Counted from the stretch's first letter, positions 21,849-34,592 are shown. The stretch is DNA of 64,000 bases from Adiantum capillus-veneris (GCA_014529385.2 CM043962.1:46481098-46545097), one strand, 5' to 3'. Notes: generated by a model from the letters alone, not told the origin. Program-made: numbers and translations.

Positions 21849-22422
21849 CCTCCTACGAGTCTCTTTATATATACAAACTAAGCAGGCATGTTTGGTTGTC
21901 CTAGATGATTCTATACACCAACTTTGCAACAGTGATCAAAAGGCCAGATTTGAACTCTTTGAAGTCGAAAATATGTCTTTGCTGTCATTCAGGAGGACTG
22001 AAAGGCAAGAGTATCACAAGAACATTTAGAAATTTTCTCATGTAGGAAAAGGGAGCCTTTTCCAGTGTATTTCATACAATGCATAACATCATGAGCTTCT
22101 GCTCGAGAGGCACTGCATACCTAGCTAGGTACGATTGGGGCAGGGGACCACCGGCCCCCCCACTGGGCCGGTGGTCCCCTGCCCCCAATCGTACCTAGCT
22201 AGGTATGCCGTGCCTCCCTCATAGAAGCTCATTATGTTGAGGTAAGTCATAATGTGGGAATTTTTGTGAGAATCTGTCCAAAACTTCTTGTGTATGCATG
22301 CTACATGAAGGAACCTCCATTATGCCTCATGATGTCCACCCGCCCAAATATAATGATGCCTTCATCATGAATTCAATTCCTCTATGCCATTTCCAAGACC
22401 TTCACATTTCCCAGAGAATTGG
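21849..22422 (-). pseudogene. Duplicated 3' end of the SPA-like gene
   Basis: About 300 bp matching 43941-44225: the SPA 3' untranslated region and the last few codons of its coding sequence, in the same orientation as the source. Similarity starts at TGCCTCCTACGAG and stops at AGAATTGG, where Copia debris begins. A 278-bp fold-back element splits it at 22015-22292. It is far too short to encode anything. Confidence 0.85.
22015..22292. mobile_element. 278-bp fold-back MITE with TAT target duplication
   Basis: Termini are CACAAGAA...TTCTTGTG, flanked by TAT on both sides (22012-22014, 22293-22295). The paralog at 44090-44125 has the uninterrupted sequence with a single TAT, which proves insertion. 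The element folds on itself almost entirely: outer arms are loosely paired, and inner arms (about 22109-22156 and 22166-22217) differ by about one mismatch and one indel around a 9-base loop. The inner part is very GC-rich and contains CCTAGCTAGG. A three-base duplication and CAC ends recall CACTA-class elements, but the family is unassigned. Confidence 0.88.
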
Positions 22423-23095
22423 AGAGTCTTTTGCATGATGATCTTAATGAGGAAATATGTGGATTTTTTTTGTGAAAGAGCAAAGAACAGTCAATGTGTA
22501 AGCTTAGAGAGATTGATATGGTTTAAAGGAAACACCACAATTGGTATATCTTTCATCTGATGTTTCCTTGAATCTCAAGAGTATAGGGGGAGCAAAAGCA
22601 ACCATTAGCTCTATATGATGAAGGTTATTGACGTCAATATTTCAACCTTGATCCTATATGCGGCGGATAATATGCCTGTAGTGGGAAAGAACAATGAAAG
22701 GGTAGGATGCATCGAGAAGTGCCATAAAAATTGACATGAAGGATTTCTTGAGTTAGAATTGCACATACAAAGTAGCTAGAGAACAAGCTCATGGATACAC
22801 AACATGAAGTAGATTTACCTAGTGCACAAGCTTAAAGTTAAGTCTAGAACGATGAGCATACACAAAATGCAAACATGGGAACAATAAAGTCTTGAAAATA
22901 GTGTTGTCATAAGAGTAAATGTATTCACACACATCACTATCCAAAATCCTCAAGGTAATGATGTGAACAAGGATAGGCACATAGATTATAAGGAATTGCT
23001 AAGCACAATCAATTGTAATCAATTCTCAAAGGAAGTAAATCCAACTTAAGCTTCTCACAAGGCAAACCCTTTGTAAATCAATCAACAAGGTTGTT
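22421..23095. mobile_element. Scrambled Copia remnant, copy 2 (inverted)
   Basis: Inverted counterpart of 1880-2590. Plus-strand RT fragments read LHDDLNEE, then KSKEQSMCKL, and ADNMPVVGKNNER where the YVDD box should be. LTR-like sequence and the RNase H C-terminus follow on the minus strand near 22900-23095. The same abnormal joining of domains in both copies shows the rearrangement predates the duplication. Confidence 0.6.
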
Positions 23096-23189
23096 TGGAT
23101 GGCACACTTAAAGTTGCTCGCTCCTATAGAGTCTCTCTAACATATTGATAATCCACTTTGAGTGCTTTATGTATGTCATTGTAGTATAG

Positions 23190-23247
<58 letters not shown>

Positions 23248-23323
23248 CGGGAAGTGGCTAATACCACAATCAAAATCAAAACTAAATCATTCATAGCAAT
23301 TATCTCTACTTATAGAACCTTAA
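23096..23323 (+). repeat. Repeat R, copy 2, left part
   Basis: Matches 3059-3323, including a CT tract (about 23190-23243). It is cut at 23323 by the CACTA-like element and continues at 35385. Confidence 0.8.
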
Positions 23324-23777
23324 CACTAGTTTGGTGCCCAAACATGACACATAAGACAAATTTAGATTAAATGCTACTTGCATAAGATGGTGTATTTAAG
23401 AAAACCCTCTTAATATGCTTAAATATGTTAGCTAGAGGACCTTTGAAAAATATAGCCTTGCATTTTAGACACTATCATGATCAAGAAATATACTCATTCA
23501 AGTGGAACCCCATAAGACTCTAATTGATGCTTTGAAGTAATCAACTTATAATCTCAAGAAAAAATAAAGCGACCTTGTAGAAAATTGTACACAATTTTCC
23601 TACAATTGTGCAATAAATAATTGCAAGTTTCATGTGCAAAAAAAATTACTTGAGAGCATATAAAATAATGAAAATTTCTACATGTTTGATATGACCATTT
23701 CAACCTTGTATACATAGAAAAAATTTGTTTTTGATGTGTTTGTGAGTTTTACAAAGTGATACATTTCTTAGCCTCTC

Positions 23778-24552
23778 TGTTAGGAAATAAGACGTAGCTA
23801 AATAGATAATTGAGTAGATTACTTAATGGAGAGAGACAGATTTACATACACGAGATTATAGAGTAGAGAGAGAAGTACACACGATATACGTGGTTCACCC
23901 AATGTGGGCTACGTCCACAGGAAAGCAGCCACTCAATGGCTTTAGTACTTCAAAACAAGAAGTAGTTTACAAAGGGATTATACCCTTAATGGAGCTCCCG
24001 GCTTGCTTCACTCTCACCACCTCACACTCACCTTGTTGCATCAACTTCACACTATGAAATGTGTGTAGAAATGGCCTCCTTTTATAGGCCAAAAGGGCTG
24101 CCCTCTCTTATGAGAGAGAGCCATGTGTAGCCGCCCTTGTGCGAATAAGTCCAAATCGGAACCTCCAATCCGCCCATGTGTGGCCGTCCTTGAGAAGACA
24201 AGTCCGCTTTTGAATTCGGCCACCGGCCACCGGCCATTGACTTCCGACCACCGACCACCAGCCATTGACTTCCGACCACCGGCCATCGGCCATTGACTAC
24301 CGGCCACCGGCCAACCGACCGATTGTTTTCCGACCACTTTTCGGCCGCCGTCCGGCCATAATATTCCGGCAAAAAAGAATATTCCGCCCCCGAGGCCTTT
24401 AAAGCTGCCCCTGATTCTTGTCCGTGAAAATTTTGGTTTCCGGTGAGTGATTTTCCTTCACGCACGATGGCTTCTCCTCATAATGGGGGCCTTACAAATG
24501 TGCGCTTTTACCACATAAAATTACAAGGGTAAATCAGGCTCCATACTTAACA
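23778..24552 (-). repeat. 3' LTR of B with internal minisatellite
   Basis: Contains a GC-rich array at about 24215-24320 with units built from CCGGCCATTGACTTCCGACCA. The partner LTR has fewer units (about 29020-29120). Confidence 0.93.
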
Positions 24553-24612
24553 ATCTCCCACTTGGAGACTGATCTCCAGACCAAACCTGTGATTGCTTTC
24601 CATTCTGGCTTC

Positions 24613-26180
24613 TTATCCTTGAATGCCGATTGAAGATGAGCAAAAGCTCAACTTCTCCTTGTTGACCACCTTTGTAAACATGTCTGCAGGATTTTCACTT
24701 GTATGCACCTTTCCTAGCTTTAGTTGTCCCTCTTCCAAAAGAGTGCGTATGAAGTGATATCTCACTTCAATGTGCTTTGTCCTTGAATGAAAAGCTGAGT
24801 TCTTCGCAAGATGGATAGCGCTTTGGCTATCACTGTACAAGACACAATTGTCTTGTTTGACTCCAAGCTCTTCTAAGAATCTGTGAAGCCACAGAATTTC
24901 TTTGCTTGCCTCCGTCATTGCTACATACTCTGCTTCCGTGGTAGAAAGTGAAACCACTTTCTGTAGCTTTGAAGCCCAGGTTACTGCTGTGCCTCCAACC
25001 GTGAACACATAGACAGTAGTGCTCCTTCGAGTATCTTTGTCACCTGCCATATCTGCATCAGCATACCCTTCTAGAAAAATATCAGTTCCTCCAAAATACA
25101 AAGCATTTGTTGTTGTCCCTTTTAGATACCTAAGTATCCACTTCACAGCTTGCCAATGCTCTTTACCTGGGTTGTCCATGAACCTATTCACAACTCCCAG
25201 TGCATGTGCAATGTCTGGCCTTGTCCAGACCATAGCATACATTAGAGAACCTACCGCTGCAGCATATGGAACTTTAGACATATAGGCTATCTCCTCTTGT
25301 GTCTTTGGACACATATCCTTCGTTAGTTTAAAATGACCAGCCAAAGGTGTAGAAACTGGTTTTGCATTTTGCATTGCAAACCTTTCTAGTACCTTCTTGA
25401 TGTAATCTTCTTGAGATAGCTTTATTGTCTTCTTCGTCCTATCCCTTGATATTTTCATACCAAGTATCCTCTTTGCAGCACCTAAATCTTTCATTGAAAA
25501 AGATTTGGACAGCTCCTCTTTTAGGTCTTTGATGTCCTGCATGTTAGCACTTGCAATCAACATGTCATCAACATACAACATTAGGATGATGAATTTCCCA
25601 TCTCCCAAATTCTTCGTGTAGACGCAGTGATCCGAGTTGCATCTTGTGAATCCATGATCCAACATCCATCGATCAAACTTCAAGTACCATTGTCTTGATG
25701 CTTGCTTTAAACCATACAATCTCTTCTTTAATCTGCAAACCATTTTCTCCTTACCTTTTACTTCATACCCCTTTGGTTGAAGCGTGTAGATTTCCTCCTC
25801 TAAGTTACCGTGAGGGAATGCCGTATTTACATCCATTTGCTCGAGATTTAGATCATGAGCAGCCACAAGGCTTAAGACAAGCTTAATTGAGTTCATTTTT
25901 ACAACAGGAGAAAATATTTCATTGAAGTCAATACCTTTCTTTTGAGAAAAACCTTTTACCACAAGCCTAGACTTGTACCTTTTCTTCCCACCTTCTTCTT
26001 CCTTTAGCTTGTACACCCATTTGTTTTAAAGTGCCCGCTTACCTTTAGGCAACTCAACCAACTCCCATGTTTGGTTGCGATGTAGTGAGTCCATCTCCAC
26101 TTGCATGCTCTTCGTCCATTCTTCTTTGGATTCATGTTGCATAGCTTCTTCATATGATTCCGGCTCTCCAGAATCTGAGA
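24613..26180 (-). pseudogene. Copia B RT-RNase H
   Basis: 467 uninterrupted codons (26016-24613) cover RT from VYKLKEEEGGKKRYKSRLVV through KKGIDFNEIFSPVVKM, the catalytic LMLYVDDMLIA, and RNase H (YADADMAGD, YSDSQSAIHLAKN, KHIEVRYHFIR). Just upstream, in the same frame, a TAA (about 26025) precedes NKWVYKLK, and the integrase-RT linker EPESYEEAMQ continues to 26180. The linker is joined to the integrase frame by a shift. The catalytic residues look complete. Confidence 0.92.
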
Positions 26181-28494
26181 TCAAGAGATGGTTGAAGGAA
26201 GGAACAAACCTTTCTGGAGGTCTACTTGCTCTTGTAGATCTTCAGGGAATAGGTTGAGGCTCCTCATTTGGTTGACGTTGTTGCACATTGTCACCGTTTG
26301 CAGTCTTGAGTCTTCACCGTCCTCAAGCTCCATGTACTCATCACTTGTTTCTTTTGTTTGTTTTCTTTCCAAGTAATCTTTGTACATATTTTGTTCGTTA
26401 AAAATTACATCCCTACTCCTTAAGATTTTACCATCTTCAGGATTCCATAGGCGATACCCAAAGTCTCCTTCTACATAGCCAATGAAGAAATACTTTTTGG
26501 ACTTTGCATCTAACTTTGATCTTAGGCTTCTATCTATGTGCATGAAAGCCTCACCCAAACACTTTGAGAAATGCATAATTCACCGGTTTACCTGTCCATG
26601 CCTCTTCTGGAACTCCCCCATCCAATGCCATTGAGGGTGACCGATTGATTAAGTACACAGACGTACTTACAGCTTCCGCCCAAAGCTCAAGCGGTAGGCC
26701 TGCATGTAGCCGCATGCTTCGTGCTCGTTCCATGATTGTCCTGTTCATCCTTTTTGAAATCCCATTTTGTTGAGGTGTCCTTGGGGTTGTCCTTTGCCTC
26801 CAAATGCCATTGCTAGCACAAAAGCTTTCAAAAGCTTGGCTGCAATATTCGCCTCCATTGTCGGATCTGAGGCATTTAACCTTGGTACCTGTTTCATTCT
26901 CCACAAAGTCTTTCCACCTTTGAAATATGGAAAATACATCGGATTTATTCTTCATGACATAAACCCATGTTTTTCTAGTCGCATCGTCTATGAATGTTAC
27001 ATAGTACAATGAGCCACCAAGTGATGGTGTACTTGCAGGACCCCAAACATCAGAATGAACCAACTCAAGTTTTTTATTTTTTCTTTCATTTCCTGATTTT
27101 TGAAATTTTACCCTCTTTTGTTTACCATAAACACAATCTTCACAGAACTCTAAGTCCACTTCTTTCAAACCTGGTAGAAGCTTCTTTGTTTGAAGGATTT
27201 GCATTCCTTTGGCACTCATATGCCCAAGTCGGTAGTGCCACACCGCACTGTCAACTTCTATAGTTGCTGCACAAGCTGAAGGTTGCGTGCTAACAGTACA
27301 CAAGTAAAGTGTACGGACTTTTTCACCCTTGGCAACCACCAAAGATCCCTTTGAGATCTTCCACCGTTTGTTTCCGAATGCAATGTTGTGACCTTTATCG
27401 TCCAATTGTCCTGTAGAGATCAAATTTTTGCGAAGAGAAGGAACATGCCTAACATCTTTAAGCTTCCATTCATTTCCGTTAGCAGTTTTGACAGAAACTG
27501 TACCTTTGCCGACAATCTCACAAGCTTCATCATCTCCCAAGTATACATACCCAAAATTACCTTTGGTGTAGTCTTGGAAATGTTGCTTGTGTGGTGTCGC
27601 ATGGAATGAAGCCCCGGAATCTACTATCCAGGAATTATACACATTGTCTAATGAGAGAATTAGAGCATCTTTCTCTACTTTACCTGCCACATTGGCCTCC
27701 GATGTTGGCTTGTTGTCTTGAGACTCTGTCTCCTTCTTCTTCTTCTTGGACCAGCAATCCTTCTTGACGTGGCCCTTCTTGCCGCAGTTCCAACATTCAA
27801 GAACTGACTTTGTGCGTGACTTGCTCCGCCTTGAGTGATCACGACCCTTTTGGTTTTTGAACCTCTCCTTAAGCCTTCCTCTTGTTTCCACTGATAGTGC
27901 AGCACTTGATGATTCTCCTGTGCTTCTCCTTCGCATTTCCTCGCTTAGGAGAACACCCACAACATCATCAAGCTTAAGAGTATTTGTGCCAGAGATAGAA
28001 TTACTTACAGCAATCACAAGGCTGTCCCAACTATCCGGTAGAGATGATAGTATAAGGAGAGCTCGCACTTCGTCATCGAAATTGATTTTCACTGATCGAA
28101 GTTGACTTATGTTTGTGTTAAGTTCATTTAGGTGTTCTGCAACTGAACCATTCTCTGCCATCTTTAGATTGAACAAGCGCTTCATAAGAAATACCTTATT
28201 GGATGCCGATGGTTTCTCGTAGAAGTCGTCAAGTGACTTCATCAAGTCCTCCGTGGTCTTCATCTCCGAAACATTGAAGGCCACCGTTGACGCCAAGCTT
28301 AACCGGATTGTTCCCAGTGCCTTTCGATCAAGGACAATCCATGCTTCATCTGCCATTGTTGCGGGCTTCTTCGCAAGACCGCCTAGTGGCAAATAGAGGT
28401 CCTTCTGGTAGAGATAGTCTTCAATCTACATCTTCCAATGTTGGTAGTTTTTTCCGTTGAACTTCTCAATCTTGAGCTTCCCTTCCTCCGCCAT
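26181..28494 (-). pseudogene. Copia B gag, protease and integrase
   Basis: Gag starts at ATG 28494 (MAEEGKLKIEKFNGKNY), but codon 23 is TAG (28426-28428). From 28392 to 26551 there are 613 open codons: gag, zinc knuckle CWNCGKKGHVKKDC, protease WIVDSGASFHAT, GAG-pre-integrase (WHYRLGHMS, CEDCVYGK), integrase LVHSDVWGP, CLRSDNGGEY and QQNGISKRMNRT. In the last, the catalytic Glu position reads Lys. A one-base shift near 26560 leads to the integrase C-terminus (FIGYVEGDFGYRLWNPED) ending at 26181. It therefore needs at least three repairs, and the E-to-K change may inactivate integration. Confidence 0.9.
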
Positions 28495-28566
28495 AACTCC
28501 CACTCAATTCAAGGAATCCTTTCCTTGAAATAATTTAGCTACGAGAAACCTTGCTCTGATACCAGT

Positions 28567-28650
28567 TGTTAGAAAATAAGACGTAGCTAAATAGATAATT
28601 GAGTAGATTACTTAATGGAGAGAGACAGATTTACATACACGAGATTATAG

Positions 28651-28685
<35 letters not shown>

Positions 28686-29361
28686 CACGATATACGTGGT
28701 TCACCCAATGTGGGCTACGTCCACGGGAAAGTAGCCACTCAATGGCTTTAGTACTTCAAAACAAGAAGTAGTTTACAAAGGGATTATATCCTTAATGGAG
28801 CTCCCGCCTTGCTTCACTCTCACCACCTCACACTCACCTTGTTGCATCAACTTCACACTATGAAATGTGTGTAGAAATGGCCTCCTTTTAGGCCAAAAGG
28901 GCTACCCTCTCTTATGAGAGACAGCCATGTGTAGCCGCCCTTGTGCGAATAAGTCCAAATCGGACCCTCCAATCCCCCCATGTGTGGCCGCCCTTGAGAA
29001 GACAAGTCCGCTTTTGAATTCGGCCACCGGCCATTGACTTCTGACCACCGGCCACCTGCCATTGACTTCCGACCACCGGCCATCGGCCATTGACTACCGG
29101 CCACCGGCCAACCGACCGGTTGTTTTCCGACCACTTTCCGGCCGCCGTCCGGCCATAATATTCCGGAGAAAAAGAATATTCTGGCGAAAAAAAAGTCTCG
29201 GGGGCCTTTAAAGTTGCCCCTGATTCTTGTCCGTGAAAATTTTGGTTTCCGGTGAGTGATTTTCCTTCACGCACGATGGCTTCTCCTCATAATGGGGGCC
29301 TTAGAAATGTGCGCTTTTACCACATAAAATTACAAGGGTAAATCAGGCTCCATACTTAACA
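28567..29361 (-). repeat. 5' LTR of B
   Basis: 795 bp, with a (GA)n expansion at about 28654-28681 that the other LTR lacks. It is followed on its internal side by the tRNA-iMet primer site. Confidence 0.93.
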
Positions 29362-29402
29362 CTCTCCAATGAGGACTCAAGGTGGCAAGTAGAAGCGCTT
29401 TG

Positions 29403-29628
29403 TGTTGGAATTAGTGTTGTAGAGAAATGCACACAGCTTGGAAAAGATGAAGGAAGCTCAAGGCACACAATAGAGAGTGTGTTACTTAGTGTGGAATGGA
29501 AAGATAGATAGCCCTAGAGTCATGGCGTATATACAATGCTCGGGGGAAAAAACCTCCTAAAGAGGGAAAAAATGCCCCGGTGGTCCTAGTGTGTTCACAC
29601 ACATCACTACCACATGTATATGGTAACA
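29403..29628 (-). repeat. 3' LTR of C
   Basis: 226 bp; the plus-strand ends are TGTTGGAATTAG and ATATGGTAACA. Confidence 0.93.
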
Positions 29629-29703
29629 AATCCCCCCTGAAGTGATGCGGTGAACGAGAGCTGGCACATGAGTAAAGGGAAGTGCCATTCCTTGAGGACA
29701 TGA

Positions 29704-32700
29704 TCAGTCCACAAAGGGGAGTAAGCCCAAAGCTTTGCGGAAAGCTTCAAGCTTCTCACGGGACAATGCCTTTGTGAAAAAATCTACAAGGTTGTCCTGT
29801 GTTGGCACATAAGCCAAGCTAATCTCTCCTGCTGAGAGCCTCTCCCTGACATAGTGGTAATGCAACTCAATGTGCTTTGTGCGAGCATGAAAAATTGGGT
29901 TCCTCACAACTGCCAATGCGCTCTGACTGTCAGTGTAGATAGTGTTGGCAGTGTCCTGTCCAACACCCAAATCAGCCATAAGGCGTCTGAGCCATACACA
30001 CTCAACCGTAACTGTGAAGACTGCCATGTACTCAGTCTCACAACTCGAAGTGGCCACAGTAGGTTGCCTTTTGCTCAACCATGATATACATGAACTGCCA
30101 AGCATGAAACAAAAACCACTTGTGGACACTCGCGTGTCAAAACAACCAACCCAATCTGAGTCCGAAAAAGCATGTAAGTCTGGCGGCAATGATCCCCCCT
30201 TGGGATAAAACAAGCCAAGATGTAAAGTGCCACTAAGGTAGCGGAAAATCCTCTTGACAGCCTGCCAATTCTTAGACCCTAGGCTATACATAAATCTGCT
30301 GACCTGTGAGACTGCAAACTGAATATCCGGCCTCGTGTTGCATACATAAATGAGGCAGCTAACAGCAGTTTGGTAAAGAGTGACATCAGCAGGATCGCCA
30401 GCATCATGAAGACTCAACTTCAAACCTGTTTCCATGGGAGTGACAATAGGTTTGCAATCCTCAAGTCCAAACTTACATAGCAATGTCTCTATATAACTTT
30501 TGTGACACGAGGCAATACCACCATCACACTACTTAAAATGTATACCCAAGTAATGATGCAACAGCCCCAAATCTTTCATCTTGAAAGTAGCATTCAAATC
30601 AGCCTTAAATTCAGTAATATGTCTCTCATTTGGTCTAGGATCAGCAAATCATCGACATAAAGAACCACAATGAGAAGTACATCACCCTCACGCTTTACAT
30701 ACAATGTGCTTTCTATTGGACTGTTACGAAAGTCACGTTTGACCAAATGAGTGTCAGCTTTCTCATACCAAGCACGAGGAGATTGCTTCAACCCATTCAA
30801 AGCCTTCTTACATCTACACACTTTGTCCTCCTTTCCTTTTATGACAAAACCGCGAGGCTGCGTTACATAAACTTCCTCAAATATGTCACCATTCAAGAAA
30901 GCAGTAACAATGTCTGATTGACGTACATCCCAACCAAAATGAGCTGCCAATGCACATAGAAAACGCACAGTAGTCATACGACAAGTGGGAGCAAAAGTCT
31001 CTTCATAATCTATGCCTTTTTGTTGTGCATAACCCTTTGCAACAAGTCGAGCCTTATGGCAATCGATCTCACCATCTGGCTTGCATTTCAACTTATAAAC
31101 CCACTTCGTACCAATGGCCTTTTTGCCGGGAGGCAAATCACATAAAGTCCATGTGTCATTTTCTATAAGTGCATCATATTCTGATTGCATGGCAGCCATC
31201 CAATTTTTTGAATTATGTGCTTCATCAAAAGACAGAGGCTCCTCAACATCATGTAAGCTAGACACAACCAAAGCATAACAATCTGATGCATAAGATGCAT
31301 GGCGAGAGCCTGAACGAGTACGACTAGACAAAGGTACATCCAATTTACTGTCATGCAAAGTATACACTAGCCATTTTGGCATACCTCTAGCTTGATACCT
31401 CTAGCCTGCTCATTTTCAGCCCTTTCCTTATCAAGTACATCATGTACATCTGCATCAGTAATAGGCTGATCTGTAACATTTTCAGAAACCCCCATAGGCT
31501 GTACATTTGCCTCATTGGAAATTACATTCGTATTTCCACCACTGAAAAGAGGCAACAGAGTATCATAAATGTCATGTGAGCTTACATTATTGTCTCTAGT
31601 ACATGACAGCAAGGGCTGAACAGAATCTTCCACAAACACTACATCCCGTGAAACCAGAATACGCTTTCTTTGAGGATGATATAACCTGTAACCTTTGCTT
31701 TCAGCACTATAACCAACAAAAATACATTTGACAGCCTTATCACCCAATTTTCTGCGCTGTGTTTGAGGCACCAAAGCATATGCCAAACAACCAAAAACAC
31801 GCATGTGCTCAATAGAAGGCTTTCTATCATGCCATGCTTCATATGGAGTAATAGACTGCAAAGCTTTCTTAGGACACCTGTTAAGTACATAAGCGGCACA
31901 CATGATGGCCTCAAGCCAAAAAGAATGCGGCAAAGCTTGACTTTTGACCATACATCGTGCCATTTCCGTCAGTGACCTGTTTTTCCTCTCAGCAACACCA
32001 TTTTGCTGAGGTGTAAAAGGCACTGTACGTTGGTGTTTTATCCCACGACTAGCCAGAAATGCATTAAATTCATGAGACACATACTCCCCCCCCTCGATCA
32101 GAACGGAGGGTGCCCATAGTACATTTCGAAACATTTCAGCCATAGCCAGAAATTGTTTAAAGCACATAAAAACTTCGGACTTCGCTTTAAGCGGAAATAC
32201 CCATGCATGCCTGGAGTAATCATCAATGAAAGTCACGAAGTACAGGTAATTGCCCAAGGACAGAGTTTGCAAGGGCCCACAAACATCACTATGCACAAGC
32301 TACAACCTTCATGTGGCCCGAACTGAACCATCCTTTGGAAATTTAGAACGCTGCATTTTACCCAAAATACAGCCTTCACAAACATGTTTGACAGGTGCTT
32401 CAAGAGGCGGCAAAGAAGCAACCATATCAGATTTCTGCAAACGCAGCAAACTGGCAAAATTCAGATGACCAAAACGTGCATACCAAAGTTTTGCATCTGA
32501 ATAGCCCTTGAATCTGCAATAGCATTTGCAAAAAAAATTCCACACTTGTCATACAAAGTGAGCTTATAAGCCCACGGCACAAAAGGCCAGATGCAACAAT
32601 TTCATCACCAAAGCTGAGATCATGAATTGTACGTCTGTCATCCACAAATTTGACTACAAGTCCAAGTCTAGCAAGTGCGGATACAGACAAGAGATTCTTC

Positions 32701-33998
32701 TTGATCCCAGGTACATAAAGTGCATCAACAAGTGTGAAGGAACTGCCATTTGCAGCAGTAAGCACAATCTTTCCAACTCCCTGAACCGGATAAGAGGCAT
32801 TGTTGGCACAAGTGACTGAATTCCCATGAGGGACAGACTCAAGACAGGTAAACAATTCACGATGTGAGGTAATATGCTTTGTAGCACCACTGTTGAAATA
32901 CCACACATGTGAATCTGCAGCAACTAACAACCATGCATCATGGACAGCAGGATTGTAAGTGCACTCTGCGCTAAAAGCCCATTTTGCATCAACATCAGCA
33001 ACACAGTCTCCTTTCACAGAAGACTCAACAATGGCTGCATTTGTAGTGGAACCAGCATTTGCAGTGGAACCACCCTCTTTCTTCTTAGCCTGTTTGGCCT
33101 TCAACTTAGGACACGACTTCATCAAGTGATCATTAGCTTTACAATAATGGCAATGCATCTTCTTTTTGCCCTTATCACCAAAATTTCCATACCAAGTGCT
33201 GCCAGCAGAAGCATTAGGAACAGAAGTTTTGCCACTCGTAGCAGAACCATAAGAAGTGGCTGCATTGCTGTTACCACCCTTTCTTTGAGAAGCAATAAAA
33301 GCCTGTCCAACTGCACGCCGTCTAGTCCTGTTTTTCCTAGAAAGTGCCTCTTGCAACAGCAATGTGCATAATGCATCAAACTTGACAACTTCAGGATTTC
33401 CTTGGGTCATCAGTCTCCAAGTACTAGCAAAATTCTGGTAAAGAATCTGGTAAGGCATCAAGAACAGTCTGCACAAGGGAACTGTCTGAAATGACTTCAC
33501 CTGCAGAAATAAGTTGCTCACTGATATCCTTGACACCAGCACGGAAAGTATCCATATCATCTTCCTCATGCATAATCTTCGACTCCAACTCTTTACGCAG
33601 CAAAGCAATTTTAGCCTCATTGCGAATTGCATAAAGACCAGCCAATATATCCCAAGCCTGTTTTGCAGATTTTACTGAACGGATGTGAGGAACAATGGTG
33701 CGCTTCACAAACAACGCAATCAATGCATGAGCCTGCGCATCCTTTACATCCCAACGAGCTTGTTCTACCGTAGGCAAAACAACTCTAATAGCAGCAATCC
33801 TTGCAGAAAGACCTGCAACATCCTCAACATCGCCTGCATCCTCAAAACCAAGACGTACATCAATGTCTTGCACAATATTCGAGACACCCTTTGACACAAG
33901 AAAGGTTGCATCATGTAAGCCCACATAGGGTAGTTGTCCCCATCCAACGTGTCCTCAGCAACAAACATCTTGAACACATCTTTGTTGTTGTCAGCCAT
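29704..33998 (-). pseudogene. Copia C gag-pol (broken, full domain set)
   Basis: Gag starts at ATG 33998 (MADNNKDVFKMFVAED). It keeps what A2 has lost: zinc knuckle CHYCKANDHLMKSC and protease site YFNSGATKH, although here the catalytic Asp codon reads Asn. Integrase (32296-31367) keeps HSDVCGP and GVAERKN; its second Asp lies in a damaged region near 32105. RT (31382-30594) keeps VVLYVDDLLI before a frameshift. RNase H (30483-29704) ends LLPFVD. About five frame breaks are visible. It is the best local reference for the full family layout. Confidence 0.9.
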
Positions 33999-34360
33999 GG
34001 TAAATGCTGCACCTGATGTGAAAACTACCCCAAAATAGGAGAAACGGAGCGGGAACAACACGTGCTATATAGCACAAACCGTAGAAGACTATGAGGCACC
34101 TGTTATGCAGAAAACGGCACCGACGAAGATTCCGCACAAAATGACGAAATAGCCTATACAGTACTGCCTGTAGTGGAAACGGAGGTCAAAATGAGCCCAA
34201 ATCAAAAATCTGAGCAGGCTGAGCTCTACTATATCATCCAAAATTTTTGTTGACCTGTGAACGCTTGCCAAAGCTCACTGTAATCGGAGAAAGTGAGCAA
34301 GCGTGTGTTGGAGCAGCTGGCGACTAAGCCCGGGAGGACGTAACCTGCTCTGATACCAAT

Positions 34361-34587
34361 TGTTGAAATTATGGTTGCAGATAAACACACACGGCTTGGA
34401 GAAGATGAAGGAAGCTCAAGACACACAATAGAGAGTGTGTTACTTAGTGTGCAATGGAAAGATAGATAGCCCTAGAGTGATGGGCGTATATACAATGCTC
34501 GGGGAAAAAAACCTCCTAAGGAGGGAAAAAATGCTCCGACGGTCCTAGTGTGTTCACACACATCACTACCACATGTATATGGTAACA
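34361..34587 (-). repeat. 5' LTR of C
   Basis: 227 bp; the plus-strand ends are TGTTGAAATTATGG and ATATGGTAACA, followed by the CTTTG duplication. Confidence 0.93.
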
Positions 34588-34592
34588 CTTTG

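Larger units (their letters stand above)
23778..29361 (-). mobile_element. Copia element B, complete but mutated
   Basis: LTRs at 23778-24552 (775 bp, 3') and 28567-29361 (795 bp, 5'), both TGTTAG...TTAACA, flanked by CTCTC on each side (23773-23777, 29362-29366). The primer-binding site complement is at 28553-28564, and a polypurine tract (AAGTGGGAGAT, minus strand) abuts the 3' LTR. The LTRs are very similar, differing mainly by a GA expansion and loss of minisatellite units, so insertion was fairly recent. Domain style resembles Tork/Tnt1-like Copia elements. Confidence 0.93.
29403..34587 (-). mobile_element. Copia element C, same family as A1/A2
   Basis: LTRs at 29403-29628 (3') and 34361-34587 (5'), flanked by CTTTG on both sides (29398-29402, 34588-34592). 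Primer-binding site complement at 34347-34358; polypurine complement AATCCCCCC at 29629. The LTRs differ at roughly 20 positions, so C is older than A2. It sits 36 bp beyond B inside the CACTA-like element. Confidence 0.93.

Noticed and set aside
22083-22241. MIRNA gene
   Set aside because: The hairpin is part of an inserted MITE with target duplication; without small-RNA data a miRNA call is unsupported.
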